From Metarhizobium sp964253915 (GTDB taxonomy: Bacteria; Pseudomonadota; Alphaproteobacteria; Rhizobiales; Rhizobiaceae), in contig NZ_CAXUSG020000033.1 in the NCBI RefSeq assembly GCF_964253915.1, forward strand, positions 1 to 10,670: DNA of 10,670 nt, in the 5' to 3' direction. This document shows, one piece after another, positions 1 through 6,361 of this stretch. Made by a program: the position numbers and the translations under genes. The notes under the pieces are model-generated. The model searched no databases. It was not told the origin of the DNA and saw only the letters and a program-made list of their open reading frames with translations. How positions within the stretch are numbered: position 1 is the first letter of the stretch; every line of letters starts with the position of its first letter.

Positions 1-1147
1 TCTCGACAAGAAGATTGGCCGTGCTCAGACCCTCGCCGACGCCGAGCGCAGCGCGCCGGCTATCGTGCATGGCCGTCTCGGCGATGGTGCGTTCGAAGAG
101 CGCGCCCGTGATTTTTCCGTCGTTAAGGCTATCCGTTCGGCTCTACCTCGCGATCTCGGTGGCGGTGACGTAGACGCTGGTTTCGAGCGCGAAATCTCCA
201 ATGAAGTCGCCAGGCGCAGCGGCCGTGCCTTTCAGGGCATCGCCGTTCCCGATCAGGTATTCTTGCAGCCGCAGGAAAACCGCACTCTCTTGGCCGGCTC
301 CAGCGCGGCCGATCTGGTGCCTAACACGCACCGCGCCGACCTGTTCATTGACCGCCTTCGCTCGTCTCTGGCGACGGAACGCCTCGGCGCAACCGTTCTG
401 GACGGCCTTGTCGGTACGGTCGATATCCCGCGCCAGACCGGCAGCTCCGCGGCGCAGTGGGTTGCCGAAGACGGTTCCCTGACCGAAACCGATGCGTCGT
501 TTGATGACGTGACGCTTGCGCCGAAGACTGTCGGCGCCATGACCAGCTACAGCCGCCGCACCCTCCTGAATGCCTCGCCATCGATCGAGCAGATCGTGCG
601 CAACGATCTCGCGGCGATCATTGCCCGCGCGATCGACAACAAGGCCATGACCGGCGACGGGACCGGCAACACGCCGGTTGGCATCACACACACGTCGGGC
701 GTTACCGAAATCACGACGGGCGGCGCAACGTCTTGGGAAAAAATCCTCGGCTTCATCGCCGATGTCGAGGCCGCGAACGCCTTGCAAGGCTCCCTCGGCT
801 GGGCGCTCAATGCCTATGCCGTCAAAAAGCTGCGCAGCACTCCGAAGGTGTCGGGAACCGATAGCGTGATGCTGATGGAAGCGCCCGGCCAGCTCGCCGG
901 CTATGTCGCGGCCGTCACGTCCGCCCTGGCTGGTGATCCGAGCGGAACGCCAGTGCCCGGTACGGCGATCTTCGGCGATTGGTCCAGTTTGCTTATCGGC
1001 TATTGGTCCGGCGTCGATATCCTGCTGAACCCCTACGAAACCACGGCCTATGCCAAGGGCCGCGTTCTCGTGCGCGCCATGCGTGACGTTGATGTGGCGG
1101 TTCGTCATCCCGAAAGCTTCGCCTTCGCGGACGATATCACCGTTTAA
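1..1147 (+). CDS. HK97-fold major capsid protein, main part (gene continues from 10525 across the circle junction)
   Basis: This is residues 50-430 of the major head protein; residues 1-49 are encoded at 10525-10670, where the final GA plus base 1 (T) completes a GAT codon. The frame is open from base 2, so there is no start in this piece; an internal GTG at 65 is residue 71, not a start. HK97-family landmarks are clear: a charged helical N-terminal delta/scaffold region up to about residue 110-140, then the shell domain with IPRQTGSSAAQWVAEDG, an SYSRRTLL segment and the E-loop/spine-like stretch ending in DGTGNTPVGI, followed by a C-terminal part close to FGDWSSLLIGYW. Length 430 is normal for the family. 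The delta domain is presumably removed by the protease encoded next (12 bases downstream). GC content is high (about 70% in a sampled line), unlike the plasmid-type genes. Confidence 0.95.
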   Translation, partial: LDKKIGRAQTLADAERSAPAIVHGRLGDGAFEERARDFSVVKAIRSALPRDLGGGDVDAGFEREISNEVARRSGRAFQGIAVPDQVFLQPQENRTLLAGSSAADLVPNTHRADLFIDRLRSSLATERLGATVLDGLVGTVDIPRQTGSSAAQWVAEDGSLTETDASFDDVTLAPKTVGAMTSYSRRTLLNASPSIEQIVRNDLAAIIARAIDNKAMTGDGTGNTPVGITHTSGVTEITTGGATSWEKILGFIADVEAANALQGSLGWALNAYAVKKLRSTPKVSGTDSVMLMEAPGQLAGYVAAVTSALAGDPSGTPVPGTAIFGDWSSLLIGYWSGVDILLNPYETTAYAKGRVLVRAMRDVDVAVRHPESFAFADDITV

Positions 1148-1159
1148 TGGGAGGCGACC

Positions 1160-1717
1160 ATGGCGACTTTAGAGCGTCGGGTCGCAATCGAGCTTCGGGC
1201 CGGAGGGGATAAGAAATCCCCCCGGCTCGTCGGTCATGCGGCCGTGTTCAACTCTCCCTCGCAAGACCTTGGCGGCTTTACCGAGATCGTCTTGCCCGGT
1301 GCATTCAAGCGCACCCTGACGACGGATCGCGATCCGCTCGCCCTTGTCCAGCATATGCCGCAACTCGTGCTCGGCCGTCGCTCGGCCGGAACGCTTCGCC
1401 TGCAGGAAGATGGTCGTGGCCTGGCCTTCGAAATCGACGTTCCCGATACGTCGGCCGCCCGTGACCTGATCGTCAGTGTCGAGCGCGGCGACGTGCGCGG
1501 CGCGTCCTTCGCTTTCAGCGTCCCGAAGGGTGGCGATCGATGGGAGGTCAGGGGCAGTCAGGTTGTCCGCGAGCTGATCGACGTGGATTTGCACGAGGTC
1601 ACCATCACGGCGCAGCCCGCTTACCTCGATACCGACGTGGCCCGCCGCTCCTACGAATTGCAGTTCCTGCCGATGCCTCGCCTTCGGGCGCTGCGCCGCT
1701 TCTTGGAGACGATCTAA
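1160..1717 (+). CDS. HK97-family prohead maturation protease (peptidase family U35/S78)
   Basis: This 185-residue serine protease is expected to be packed inside the prohead and to cleave the delta domain of the capsid protein before DNA filling. The catalytic candidates are visible and spaced as in the family: His65 in LVQHMP, Ser116 in GASFAF, and Glu146 in LHEVTITAQPAY, a family signature. The start at 1160 has GGGAGG at 1149-1154 and follows the capsid stop by 12 bases. The stop TAA directly touches the portal ATG. The gene lies after the capsid gene and before the portal gene, the reverse of the common portal-protease-capsid order of HK97-type phages. Confidence 0.93.
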   Translation: MATLERRVAIELRAGGDKKSPRLVGHAAVFNSPSQDLGGFTEIVLPGAFKRTLTTDRDPLALVQHMPQLVLGRRSAGTLRLQEDGRGLAFEIDVPDTSAARDLIVSVERGDVRGASFAFSVPKGGDRWEVRGSQVVRELIDVDLHEVTITAQPAYLDTDVARRSYELQFLPMPRLRALRRFLETI

Positions 1718-2953
1718 ATGGAAACCGCCACGATCTCGACTGAAGAGCGGTCTGCGCCGTCGTCGTGGGATTTGCTGCGCACCGGAGCCGATTACGGCTC
1801 TGATGCCGGCGTTCCCGTGTCGCCCTTCCTTGCTGAAAACCTGTCTGTCGTCTTCTCGTGCGTCCAAGTGATCTCCGAGACTGTCGGCATGCTGCCGCTG
1901 CTGGTCTATCGCAAGCTCGGCGACGGTGACCGCTCACAGGATCCAGCGCACCCTGTGGCGCAGATCTTCGGCGGCGATGTCAACGATCGTCAGACGGCGA
2001 GCGAGTTCATCGAAATGATGACCGCGCACTGCCTCTTGCGCGGCAATGCTTATGCCGAGATCGTCCGCGACGGCCGGGGCGCTCCTGTCGAGTTGATCCC
2101 CTACCATCCCGACCACGTAAGCGTCGTGCGTATCCCGCGCACCGGCCGCTATGCCTATGACGTGAGCTTGCCGGAAGGCGGGACGCGCCGTTTGCTGCCG
2201 GAAGAGATGTTCCACCTTCGTGACCGTTCCGACGACGGCGTTGTGGGTAAATCCCGACTGGCCCGCGCCCGTGAAACCTTCGGATCGGCGATCGCGACCG
2301 AACGCTACGCCGCTTCCACCTTCAAGAATGGCGCTTCCATGTCGGGCATCCTGTCGCATCCGGAGGCGATCGGCGAGGAAGCAGCCGACCGCCTGCAACG
2401 GGACTTCAAGCAGACCTATTCCGGCGTGGATCGTGCCGGCGCTGTCGCCGTGCTCGAGGAGGGCTTGAAGTGGCAACAGGTGAGCGTGTCGCCCGACGAT
2501 GCTCAAATGCTGGAAAGCCGCAAGTTTTCCACCATGGCGCTTGCCCGTATCTTCCGTGTCCCGCCGCCCGTGATCGGTGATTTCGAGGGCGGCAACTATT
2601 CCTCTATCTCGGAAGTCGGCCGTTGGTTCTACTCGCACACCATCATGCCATGGCTGAACAAGTGGGAACGCGCCATCGAGCGCAACCTGTTTTCCTCGAT
2701 CTCGCGCCGCGCCTTGGAAGTCGAATTTGACTGCGATCTCCTGTTGCGCGGCGACATGCTGACGCGGTTTCAGGCCTACCGCATCGCCCGTGAAATCGGC
2801 GTTTACAATGCGAACGAGCTGCGCCGCTTTGAAAAGCAGAACCGCCGGGCCGATCCGGCCGGCGACGAATATTTCGCTCCCGCCAACATGCAGCAAGAGC
2901 AGACGGCGCAGCCCGTCGCTGATCGTGGCGGAGGTAACAATGCCGAAGAATAG
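1718..2953 (+). CDS. HK97-type portal protein
   Basis: The 411-residue protein matches the HK97/phage_portal family in length and motifs: SPFLAENLSVVFSCVQVISETVGMLPLLVY at the N-terminal wing (about residues 36-65), LLRGNAYAEIVRD, the ELIPYHPDHVSV strand, a helical stem around NGASMSGIL, and the characteristic FRVPPPVIGDFEGGNYSSISE region near residue 285. It forms the dodecameric ring at one head vertex through which the terminase pumps DNA and to which the neck is attached. ATG 1718 follows the protease stop with no gap, so the two are probably translationally coupled. The C-terminal 30 residues are Gln/Gly/Asn-rich and look disordered. The GC-rich codon use matches the capsid, protease and terminase genes. 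Confidence 0.95.
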   Translation: METATISTEERSAPSSWDLLRTGADYGSDAGVPVSPFLAENLSVVFSCVQVISETVGMLPLLVYRKLGDGDRSQDPAHPVAQIFGGDVNDRQTASEFIEMMTAHCLLRGNAYAEIVRDGRGAPVELIPYHPDHVSVVRIPRTGRYAYDVSLPEGGTRRLLPEEMFHLRDRSDDGVVGKSRLARARETFGSAIATERYAASTFKNGASMSGILSHPEAIGEEAADRLQRDFKQTYSGVDRAGAVAVLEEGLKWQQVSVSPDDAQMLESRKFSTMALARIFRVPPPVIGDFEGGNYSSISEVGRWFYSHTIMPWLNKWERAIERNLFSSISRRALEVEFDCDLLLRGDMLTRFQAYRIAREIGVYNANELRRFEKQNRRADPAGDEYFAPANMQQEQTAQPVADRGGGNNAEE

Positions 2954-3137
2954 CGCGGCCCGCGTTGGTGGCTTTTCCGGGGTTTCTACGCTTCGCCCGG
3001 ATTTCAACGCCGCATGGGTGCGACAAGACGGTGAGTGTCGCGGCTCTGCCTCCCAAACAACCCCGTCTGCCGATGGGGGAGGCTCCTTTCACCCCGCGAT
3101 CGGCACCCCTCTTTCCCTGCGAGGTGCATCATGCTGA
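2940..3137 (+). CDS. Possible 65-residue small protein between portal and connector
   Basis: An ATG at 2940, inside the last codons of the portal gene, has a good Shine-Dalgarno (GGAGG at 2930-2934, 5-base spacer) and opens a 65-codon frame that ends 7 bases after the start of the connector gene. The product is Gly/Ser/Ala-rich with no recognisable domain. The frame also crosses an inverted repeat (GCCTCCC at 3048-3054 with GGGAGGC at 3077-3083), so the stretch may instead be an untranslated spacer with a hairpin. The ribosome site and overlapped layout favour translation; the composition does not help. I cannot assign a role. Confidence 0.4.
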   Translation: MPKNSAARVGGFSGVSTLRPDFNAAWVRQDGECRGSASQTTPSADGGGSFHPAIGTPLSLRGASC

Positions 3138-3724
3138 CTGTTATTACTCCTGCCACAGTTTTCAATCTGGTTGATCTCAGCGCGGTTCGCTCCGCCCTGG
3201 GCATCGTTGATCAGTCTGACGATGAAGCTTTGCAGGGCTTCCTTGATCGTGCATCGGACGTGATCGCACGACACTGCAGGCGTGTCTTTGCACTGGAAAC
3301 CGTTCAGGAACAATTCCGGCCGGATGGCTGGCGGGAAGAGTTGATCCTTAGCCGCTATCCTGTTGTCGATATCGTCTCGATTACGGAAAAAGGCAATGTT
3401 GTTGCCGTTCCTGATTATGAGATCGATAAGCCGAAAGGCATGTTGTTGCGCCTCAATGGTGACCGGCAATGCTGGTGGGCGGCGCACAAGATCGTGGTGA
3501 CCTATAGCGCAGGTTATAACCTGCCGCAGGATACGCCGCCGGCGCTGCAGCAGGCCTGCATTCAGCTCGTGAAATCCTACTACATGTCAGCCGATCGCGA
3601 CCCGATGTTGCGCTCGGAAAGCGTCAGCGACGTGTCTTCGTCTTCCTACTTCGCCAATCGAGACGACATGCATATGCCGCCCGATGTGCTCTCTCTGTTG
3701 AAACAGTTCCGCAAATTCAAGTGA
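3131..3724 (+). CDS. Head-tail connector protein (gp6-like / Phage_QLRG type)
   Basis: This 197-residue protein resembles the gp6-like adaptor family that forms a ring under the portal and begins the neck. It has an N-terminal helical part with the DQSDDEALQGFLDRASDVIARHCRR segment, then the ILSRYPVVDIVSIT motif typical of the family near residues 75-90, a tyrosine-rich strand VVTYSAGYNLPQDTPPALQQACIQLVKSYY, and a polar C-terminus. ATG 3131 was chosen because GAGG at 3121-3124 precedes it with a 6-base spacer; an in-frame upstream ATG at 3035 would add 32 arginine/proline-rich residues without family character. GC content falls sharply relative to the portal (about 42-62% in sampled lines). 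Confidence 0.82.
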   Translation: MLTVITPATVFNLVDLSAVRSALGIVDQSDDEALQGFLDRASDVIARHCRRVFALETVQEQFRPDGWREELILSRYPVVDIVSITEKGNVVAVPDYEIDKPKGMLLRLNGDRQCWWAAHKIVVTYSAGYNLPQDTPPALQQACIQLVKSYYMSADRDPMLRSESVSDVSSSSYFANRDDMHMPPDVLSLLKQFRKFK

Positions 3725-3734
3725 GGTGATGCCT

Positions 3735-4145
3735 ATGCTCAACCCTGGTTCTTTCACGTTGCTTTCGCGTCAGCTCACCACGGCCTTGGCTGGCGAGGCG
3801 CAGACAGCAAATATTAAGCTCGCTGGTATCCTCGCTGCGACACTGCAGTGTGAGTTCACGTATGGCAGCGGTGGCGCGAGCTGTAAGGTCTATGCGCAGG
3901 TCTCTCTTGATAATGGCCTGACTTGGATCGATGTGGCTTGCTTCGCCTTCACTACGGCCAGCGCGGTCAAGGTGATCAATCTGTCGGCTAGAACGCCGGT
4001 CACCGTACCGATTACTCCGACACAGGCTTCTCTTCCGGATAATACGTTTGTTGACGGTATCCTCGGCGCGACGATGCGGGCCGTCGTGGTGTCTGCCGGC
4101 AACTATTCCAATACCTATGTTCGGCTGAGGCTCGATGCGAAATGA
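3735..4145 (+). CDS. Beta-rich head-associated protein of unknown exact role (candidate decoration or neck protein)
   Basis: The 136-residue product has no signal peptide or membrane helix and alternates polar and hydrophobic residues in the manner of a beta-sandwich (CKVYAQVSLDNGLTWIDVACF, RAVVVSAGNYSNTYVRLRL). It sits between the connector and the adaptor-like gene, a position often held by small head-decoration or neck proteins. ATG 3735 is preferred because GAGGTG at 3723-3728 is well spaced from it; ATG 3729 and GTG 3726 in the same frame lie too close to that ribosome site. The stop overlaps the next ATG (ATGA). I do not recognise a named family; the role is inferred from position. Confidence 0.7.
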   Translation: MLNPGSFTLLSRQLTTALAGEAQTANIKLAGILAATLQCEFTYGSGGASCKVYAQVSLDNGLTWIDVACFAFTTASAVKVINLSARTPVTVPITPTQASLPDNTFVDGILGATMRAVVVSAGNYSNTYVRLRLDAK

Positions 4146-4528
4146 AACACTCGCTCGTCGCCCGCTTGGACCGTCAGCTCCGCCGCCGTGGTGAATGGAT
4201 CACGCTACGGCATCAGACTGGCTCTACGTCTCACCAGATTGTGCAAACGCGCGGGATTGTGAAGACGTTCGGCCAAGAGCGCCTGATCGGTGGAATTTCC
4301 CAGACGAATTACATGATTATCCTGTCTCCGACCGATCTCAGAAATAGTGGGTTTCCGGGAGCGGAACCGAAGGTCGTTCCCAACGGTACGTTTCCGCCAG
4401 AAGACCCTAACCTGCCCGATAGATCGGGCAGCGTAACGTTTCGAGGTCGCTATGCAGCTATTGAGAGCGTTGATGCGATCTATGATCGTGACGAGGTTGT
4501 GCGCATAGAGATCAAGGTGATGGGATAA
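4142..4528 (+). CDS. Head-closure / head-tail adaptor-like protein
   Basis: This 128-residue protein begins with a basic segment (RLDRQLRRRGEWITLRH) and ends with a strand pair (AAIESVDAIYDRDEVVRIEIKVMG). The shape resembles small head-tail adaptor or stopper proteins that close the neck after packaging; I infer the family from this architecture and from position, not from a decisive motif. It is translationally coupled to the preceding gene through an ATGA overlap at 4142-4145. It is the last recognisable virion gene: nothing resembling a tail terminator, major tail protein, tape measure or baseplate follows. Confidence 0.6.
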   Translation: MKHSLVARLDRQLRRRGEWITLRHQTGSTSHQIVQTRGIVKTFGQERLIGGISQTNYMIILSPTDLRNSGFPGAEPKVVPNGTFPPEDPNLPDRSGSVTFRGRYAAIESVDAIYDRDEVVRIEIKVMG

Positions 4529-4633
4529 ATGCCCTCAACCTCTTGTCTAATCCAACAGGTTTATGATACCGCTCTACCTCGGCTTATGTCGTGGTTTGGC
4601 GTTCCCGCGCAAAACAGGCTAAGTCGAGACGGG

Positions 4634-4660
4634 TCTAGCGATGAAAACCGAGTCGCTAGA
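4634..4660 (+). repeat. Perfect inverted repeat, 8-bp arms, 11-base loop
   Basis: TCTAGCGA at 4634-4641 is the exact reverse complement of TCGCTAGA at 4653-4660, with loop TGAAAACCGAG. It is the first of two consecutive hairpins separated by three bases, so it is unlikely to be chance. It has no following T-run and is not a normal terminator. Confidence 0.8.
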
Positions 4661-4663
4661 AAC

Positions 4664-4706
4664 GAATTAGGCCTCGCGGACGGCAATCCAACGAGGCCTG
4701 AAATTC
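4664..4706 (+). repeat. Long hairpin: 8-bp perfect core plus 5-bp outer arm
   Basis: AGGCCTCG at 4669-4676 pairs perfectly with CGAGGCCT at 4692-4699 across a 15-base loop. The outer arms GAATT (4664-4668) and AATTC (4702-4706) also pair, leaving a two-base bulge, for 13 base pairs in total. There is no T-run. The length and extension argue for a selected RNA or DNA structure. Confidence 0.8.
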
Positions 4707-4719
4707 GGTGTCTTGAACC

Positions 4720-4763
4720 GGGTCGCCCCTGCAAGGGCGGCTTTGAGAACCCTAAAGGAGGGT
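4720..4763 (+). promoter_or_regulatory. Two competing stems around the ribosome site of the PC4-like gene
   Basis: CGCCC (4724-4728) pairs with GGGCG (4735-4739) over a 6-base loop. The following ACCC at 4749-4752 can pair either with GGGT at 4720-4723, lengthening that stem, or, as ACCCT 4749-4753, with AGGGT at 4759-4763. The second pairing encloses the Shine-Dalgarno AAGGAGG (4755-4761) of the gene starting at 4773. The arms are short, so a translational switch is only a suggestion. Confidence 0.35.
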
Positions 4764-4772
4764 CGATAAGCT

Positions 4773-5081
4773 ATGTCCATAAGCCATAACGAGAGCGCGT
4801 TGTCAACGCGTTCGACTGATCGTGCGCCTGTCGCGGCGTATCCGCTTGTCATTGCTGAATGGGAACGCAACTCACGCGAGACAGTGCGTGTTGCTATTGA
4901 CCAGTACAACGGCCGTCACACGGTCAATGCTCGTATCTGGTATCGGGATGGCAATGATGAAATGCGGCCGGGCAAGACCGGCCTCACACTCAGCGTTAAG
5001 CACCTGGCATGCTTGGCCGAAGCGATGTCAAAAGCCCTCGAAGAGGCTCGCGGCCTTGGCTTGATTGAGGGTGACCAATGA
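4773..5081 (+). CDS. PC4/p15-like transcriptional coactivator-type ssDNA-binding protein
   Basis: The 102-residue protein has a polar N-terminal tail (about 1-22) and then a PC4-like domain: YPLVIAEWERNSRETVRVAID, a second strand pair VNARIWYRDGNDEMRPGKTGLTLS, and a closing helix KHLACLAEAMSKALEEARGLG. That strand-strand-helix layout with the K/R-P-G-K/R-x-G-x-x-L motif is the hallmark of bacterial PC4-like proteins, dimers that bind single-stranded DNA. A role in unwinding or protecting the origin, or in transcription control, is inferred from its pairing with the HTH gene. The start has AAGGAGG at 4755-4761 (11-base spacer, slightly long). The stop overlaps the next ATG (ATGA at 5078-5081). 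Confidence 0.82.
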   Translation: MSISHNESALSTRSTDRAPVAAYPLVIAEWERNSRETVRVAIDQYNGRHTVNARIWYRDGNDEMRPGKTGLTLSVKHLACLAEAMSKALEEARGLGLIEGDQ

Positions 5082-5917
5082 GCGATTACACTCCCTCGGC
5101 TGCATTGCTGAATAGCTCCCTCATGCGCAGACAGTTTGATGCTCGCCAGATCGACGCCATCATGTCTGGTCAGTTTGAAACCAAGCGCGCTACCCGCCAG
5201 CCCAACTGGGCTGGTCGTCGTCATCCTGACGGGCACGGTCCTTACGGCGAACGTGCGCGACAAAAACGTGTCTATGACCGCACCAAGTCACGCCACAGGA
5301 AGCGTATGCGAGGTGGCGATGGCCGTATCCCATACTGGTTGCGTCAGTGGTTCACTGAGGGGGAGCGGGCGGCTCTAAGCGTCATCGCAGCAGAGGTTAT
5401 GAAGAATGGTGCGTGCGATCTCCCGATTGAGAAGATCGCGAGCATTGCCGGCATCAGCGTGCGAACTGTCCAGTATGCGATTGCTACAGCAGCCTGGCGT
5501 TCTTCAGCGATCATGAAGCTTCCGGAGTGTGACCGCCCGCCGTTGTTGCTCCATGTTGAGTATCGCCCTCGGAAGGGTGCCAAGAGCCTATCTAACCGCA
5601 TCAAGATCATCTCACGAGAGTGGGTGAATTGGTTGTCCTATACGCCTTCGGAAGCTCCTGCCCTTGAGGCGGTAGCCGAAGGTGAGTGGCGCATAATGGA
5701 CATGTTTGCGGGGCGCATGCCCCCTTCCCTGCTGACAGGGTGCAAGAAAAAGCACACCTCAAAGACCGATATACAATTACCCTCTATATACGACAAACCG
5801 GTTGATCTTGAAGACGGTTGGCAACGTTTGCGTGCGGGGTTGCCCTTGAAAAAGGGGGCTTATGAGAAGGAAGAGGGGGCGAATGTCGAGCTTCCTAACA
5901 GGAGGCAGTGGGGATGA
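5078..5917 (+). CDS. Basic helix-turn-helix protein, candidate plasmid replication initiator
   Basis: This 279-residue protein has a strongly basic stretch at about residues 37-80, then IPYWLRQWFTEGERAALSVIAAEV leading into an HTH around residues 115-140 (LPIEKIASIAGISVRTVQYAI) and a wing-like segment near 163-186 (RPRKGAKSLSNRIKIISREWVNWL). I recall this HTH-plus-wing layout from small alphaproteobacterial plasmids and phages, usually annotated only as HTH protein; replication function is inferred. Support comes from context: it follows a ssDNA-binding protein, lies downstream of the structured 4529-4772 region, and is the only plausible initiator on an element that also carries parA. No rolling-circle HUH motif or primase/helicase motif is visible. 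It could instead be a transcription factor. The stop overlaps the HNH start (ATGA, 5914-5917). Confidence 0.65.
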   Translation: MSDYTPSAALLNSSLMRRQFDARQIDAIMSGQFETKRATRQPNWAGRRHPDGHGPYGERARQKRVYDRTKSRHRKRMRGGDGRIPYWLRQWFTEGERAALSVIAAEVMKNGACDLPIEKIASIAGISVRTVQYAIATAAWRSSAIMKLPECDRPPLLLHVEYRPRKGAKSLSNRIKIISREWVNWLSYTPSEAPALEAVAEGEWRIMDMFAGRMPPSLLTGCKKKHTSKTDIQLPSIYDKPVDLEDGWQRLRAGLPLKKGAYEKEEGANVELPNRRQWG

Positions 5918-6252
5918 CAGACCCGTACTATAAGACGCCGGAATGGCGGAAGCTGCGGGCCGCGCGGCTGGCGAAGGATGGCGGCATGTGCGTGGTGCGC
6001 GGCTGTGGGAAGAAGGCCACGACGGTTGACCACATCGTGCGCCGCCGTGACGGCGGCAAGGATGCGATAGCGAACCTGCGGTCACTGTGTGGCGAGCATG
6101 ACAGGTCTGTGAAGGAGCTGCCGAGCGGTAAGCGCCGCAATGGTGGCAAGCTGGTAGTGAAGGGCTGCTTTGAGGACGGATCGCCGCGCGACCCGAAGCA
6201 TCCTTGGTACACAGGCGGGCCGAAGAGAGGGGCGAGGGGGGTTCAAACATAG
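5914..6252 (+). CDS. HNH endonuclease
   Basis: The 112-residue protein carries the full HNH layout: zinc ligands Cys26 and Cys31, then VDHIVRRRDGG with Asp39-His40, Asn54 in AIANLRSLC, and Cys59-x2-His62. A basic Gly/Pro-rich tail follows. ATG 5914 is preferred because GGAGG at 5901-5905 is 8 bases upstream; a GTG at 5908 in frame is too near. In HK97-type phages an HNH protein encoded beside the terminase is needed for efficient cleavage of packaged DNA, so this is probably a packaging nuclease and not a selfish homing enzyme. Its ATGA coupling to the replication gene is unusual and would tie its synthesis to replication. Terminase begins 109 bases downstream from its own promoter. Confidence 0.9.
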   Translation: MTDPYYKTPEWRKLRAARLAKDGGMCVVRGCGKKATTVDHIVRRRDGGKDAIANLRSLCGEHDRSVKELPSGKRRNGGKLVVKGCFEDGSPRDPKHPWYTGGPKRGARGVQT

Positions 6253-6296
6253 CATCTTTAGCCGGGGGCTGGACCGTCGGGGAGGCACGAAGACAC

Positions 6297-6326
6297 TTAC
6301 TTTTCATTGAGGATTAGGTGTATAGT
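6297..6326 (+). promoter_or_regulatory. Candidate promoter of the terminase gene
   Basis: TATAGT at 6321-6326 is a good -10 box; TTACTT at 6297-6302 is a moderate -35 with an 18-base gap. GTGTATA occurs twice 13 bases apart (6318-6324 and 6331-6337), the second copy inside the operator. Transcription would start about at the operator, giving a leader of about 30 bases with AAGGA at 6348-6352. Confidence 0.55.
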
Positions 6327-6327
6327 G

Positions 6328-6341
6328 TTTGTGTATACAAA
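6328..6341 (+). promoter_or_regulatory. Palindromic operator at the terminase promoter, shared with the parA promoter
   Basis: The site reads TTTGT-GTAT-ACAAA, two perfect 5-base inverted half-sites around a 4-base centre. Thirteen bases (TTTGTGTATACAA) recur in inverse orientation at 8728-8740. It starts 2 bases after the -10 box, so a bound protein would block initiation. The likely binder is the RHH protein encoded at 9407-9625, but this is inference. Confidence 0.7.
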
Positions 6342-6361
6342 CGATGCAAGGATGATGGACC

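Larger units (their letters stand above)
4529..4772 (+). promoter_or_regulatory. Structured 244-base non-coding region before the replication operon; candidate origin or regulatory leader
   Basis: No convincing gene lies here. An 86-codon open frame starts right after the upstream stop, but it runs through several perfect inverted repeats and its translation has no family character after about residue 28. The region carries hairpins at 4634-4660, 4664-4706 and 4724-4739 and a competing small stem at 4749-4763 over the ribosome site of the next gene. A weak promoter candidate (TTGGCG 4596-4601, 17-base gap, CTAAGT 4619-4624) lies upstream of the hairpins. I see no iterons and no DnaA box. Location immediately ahead of the PC4/HTH genes makes it the best guess for a replication origin, a copy-control RNA, or a packaging site. 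Confidence 0.5.

Noticed and set aside
143..1108. 321-codon minus-strand open frame opposite the capsid gene
   Set aside because: Shadow of the high-GC capsid gene; no recognisable domain.
1934..3007. 357-codon minus-strand open frame opposite the portal gene
   Set aside because: It is a product of GC-rich third positions in the portal gene; the composition is His/Arg/Gly-rich with no domain. The portal motifs on the plus strand are decisive.
3048..3083. Inverted repeat GCCTCCC/GGGAGGC as a terminator after the portal gene
   Set aside because: The loop is 22 bases and no T-run follows; the connector gene is needed with the portal, so a full stop is unlikely.
4529..4772. CRISPR array or tRNA in the hairpin region
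   Set aside because: There are no regularly spaced direct repeats and no cloverleaf or CCA-type end; the hairpins differ in sequence.
4529..4789. 86-codon frame directly after the adaptor-like gene
   Set aside because: It begins right after the upstream stop, but from about residue 28 it crosses several perfect inverted repeats, overlaps the start of the PC4-like gene and has no family character. At most the first part is a remnant of a lost head-tail gene.
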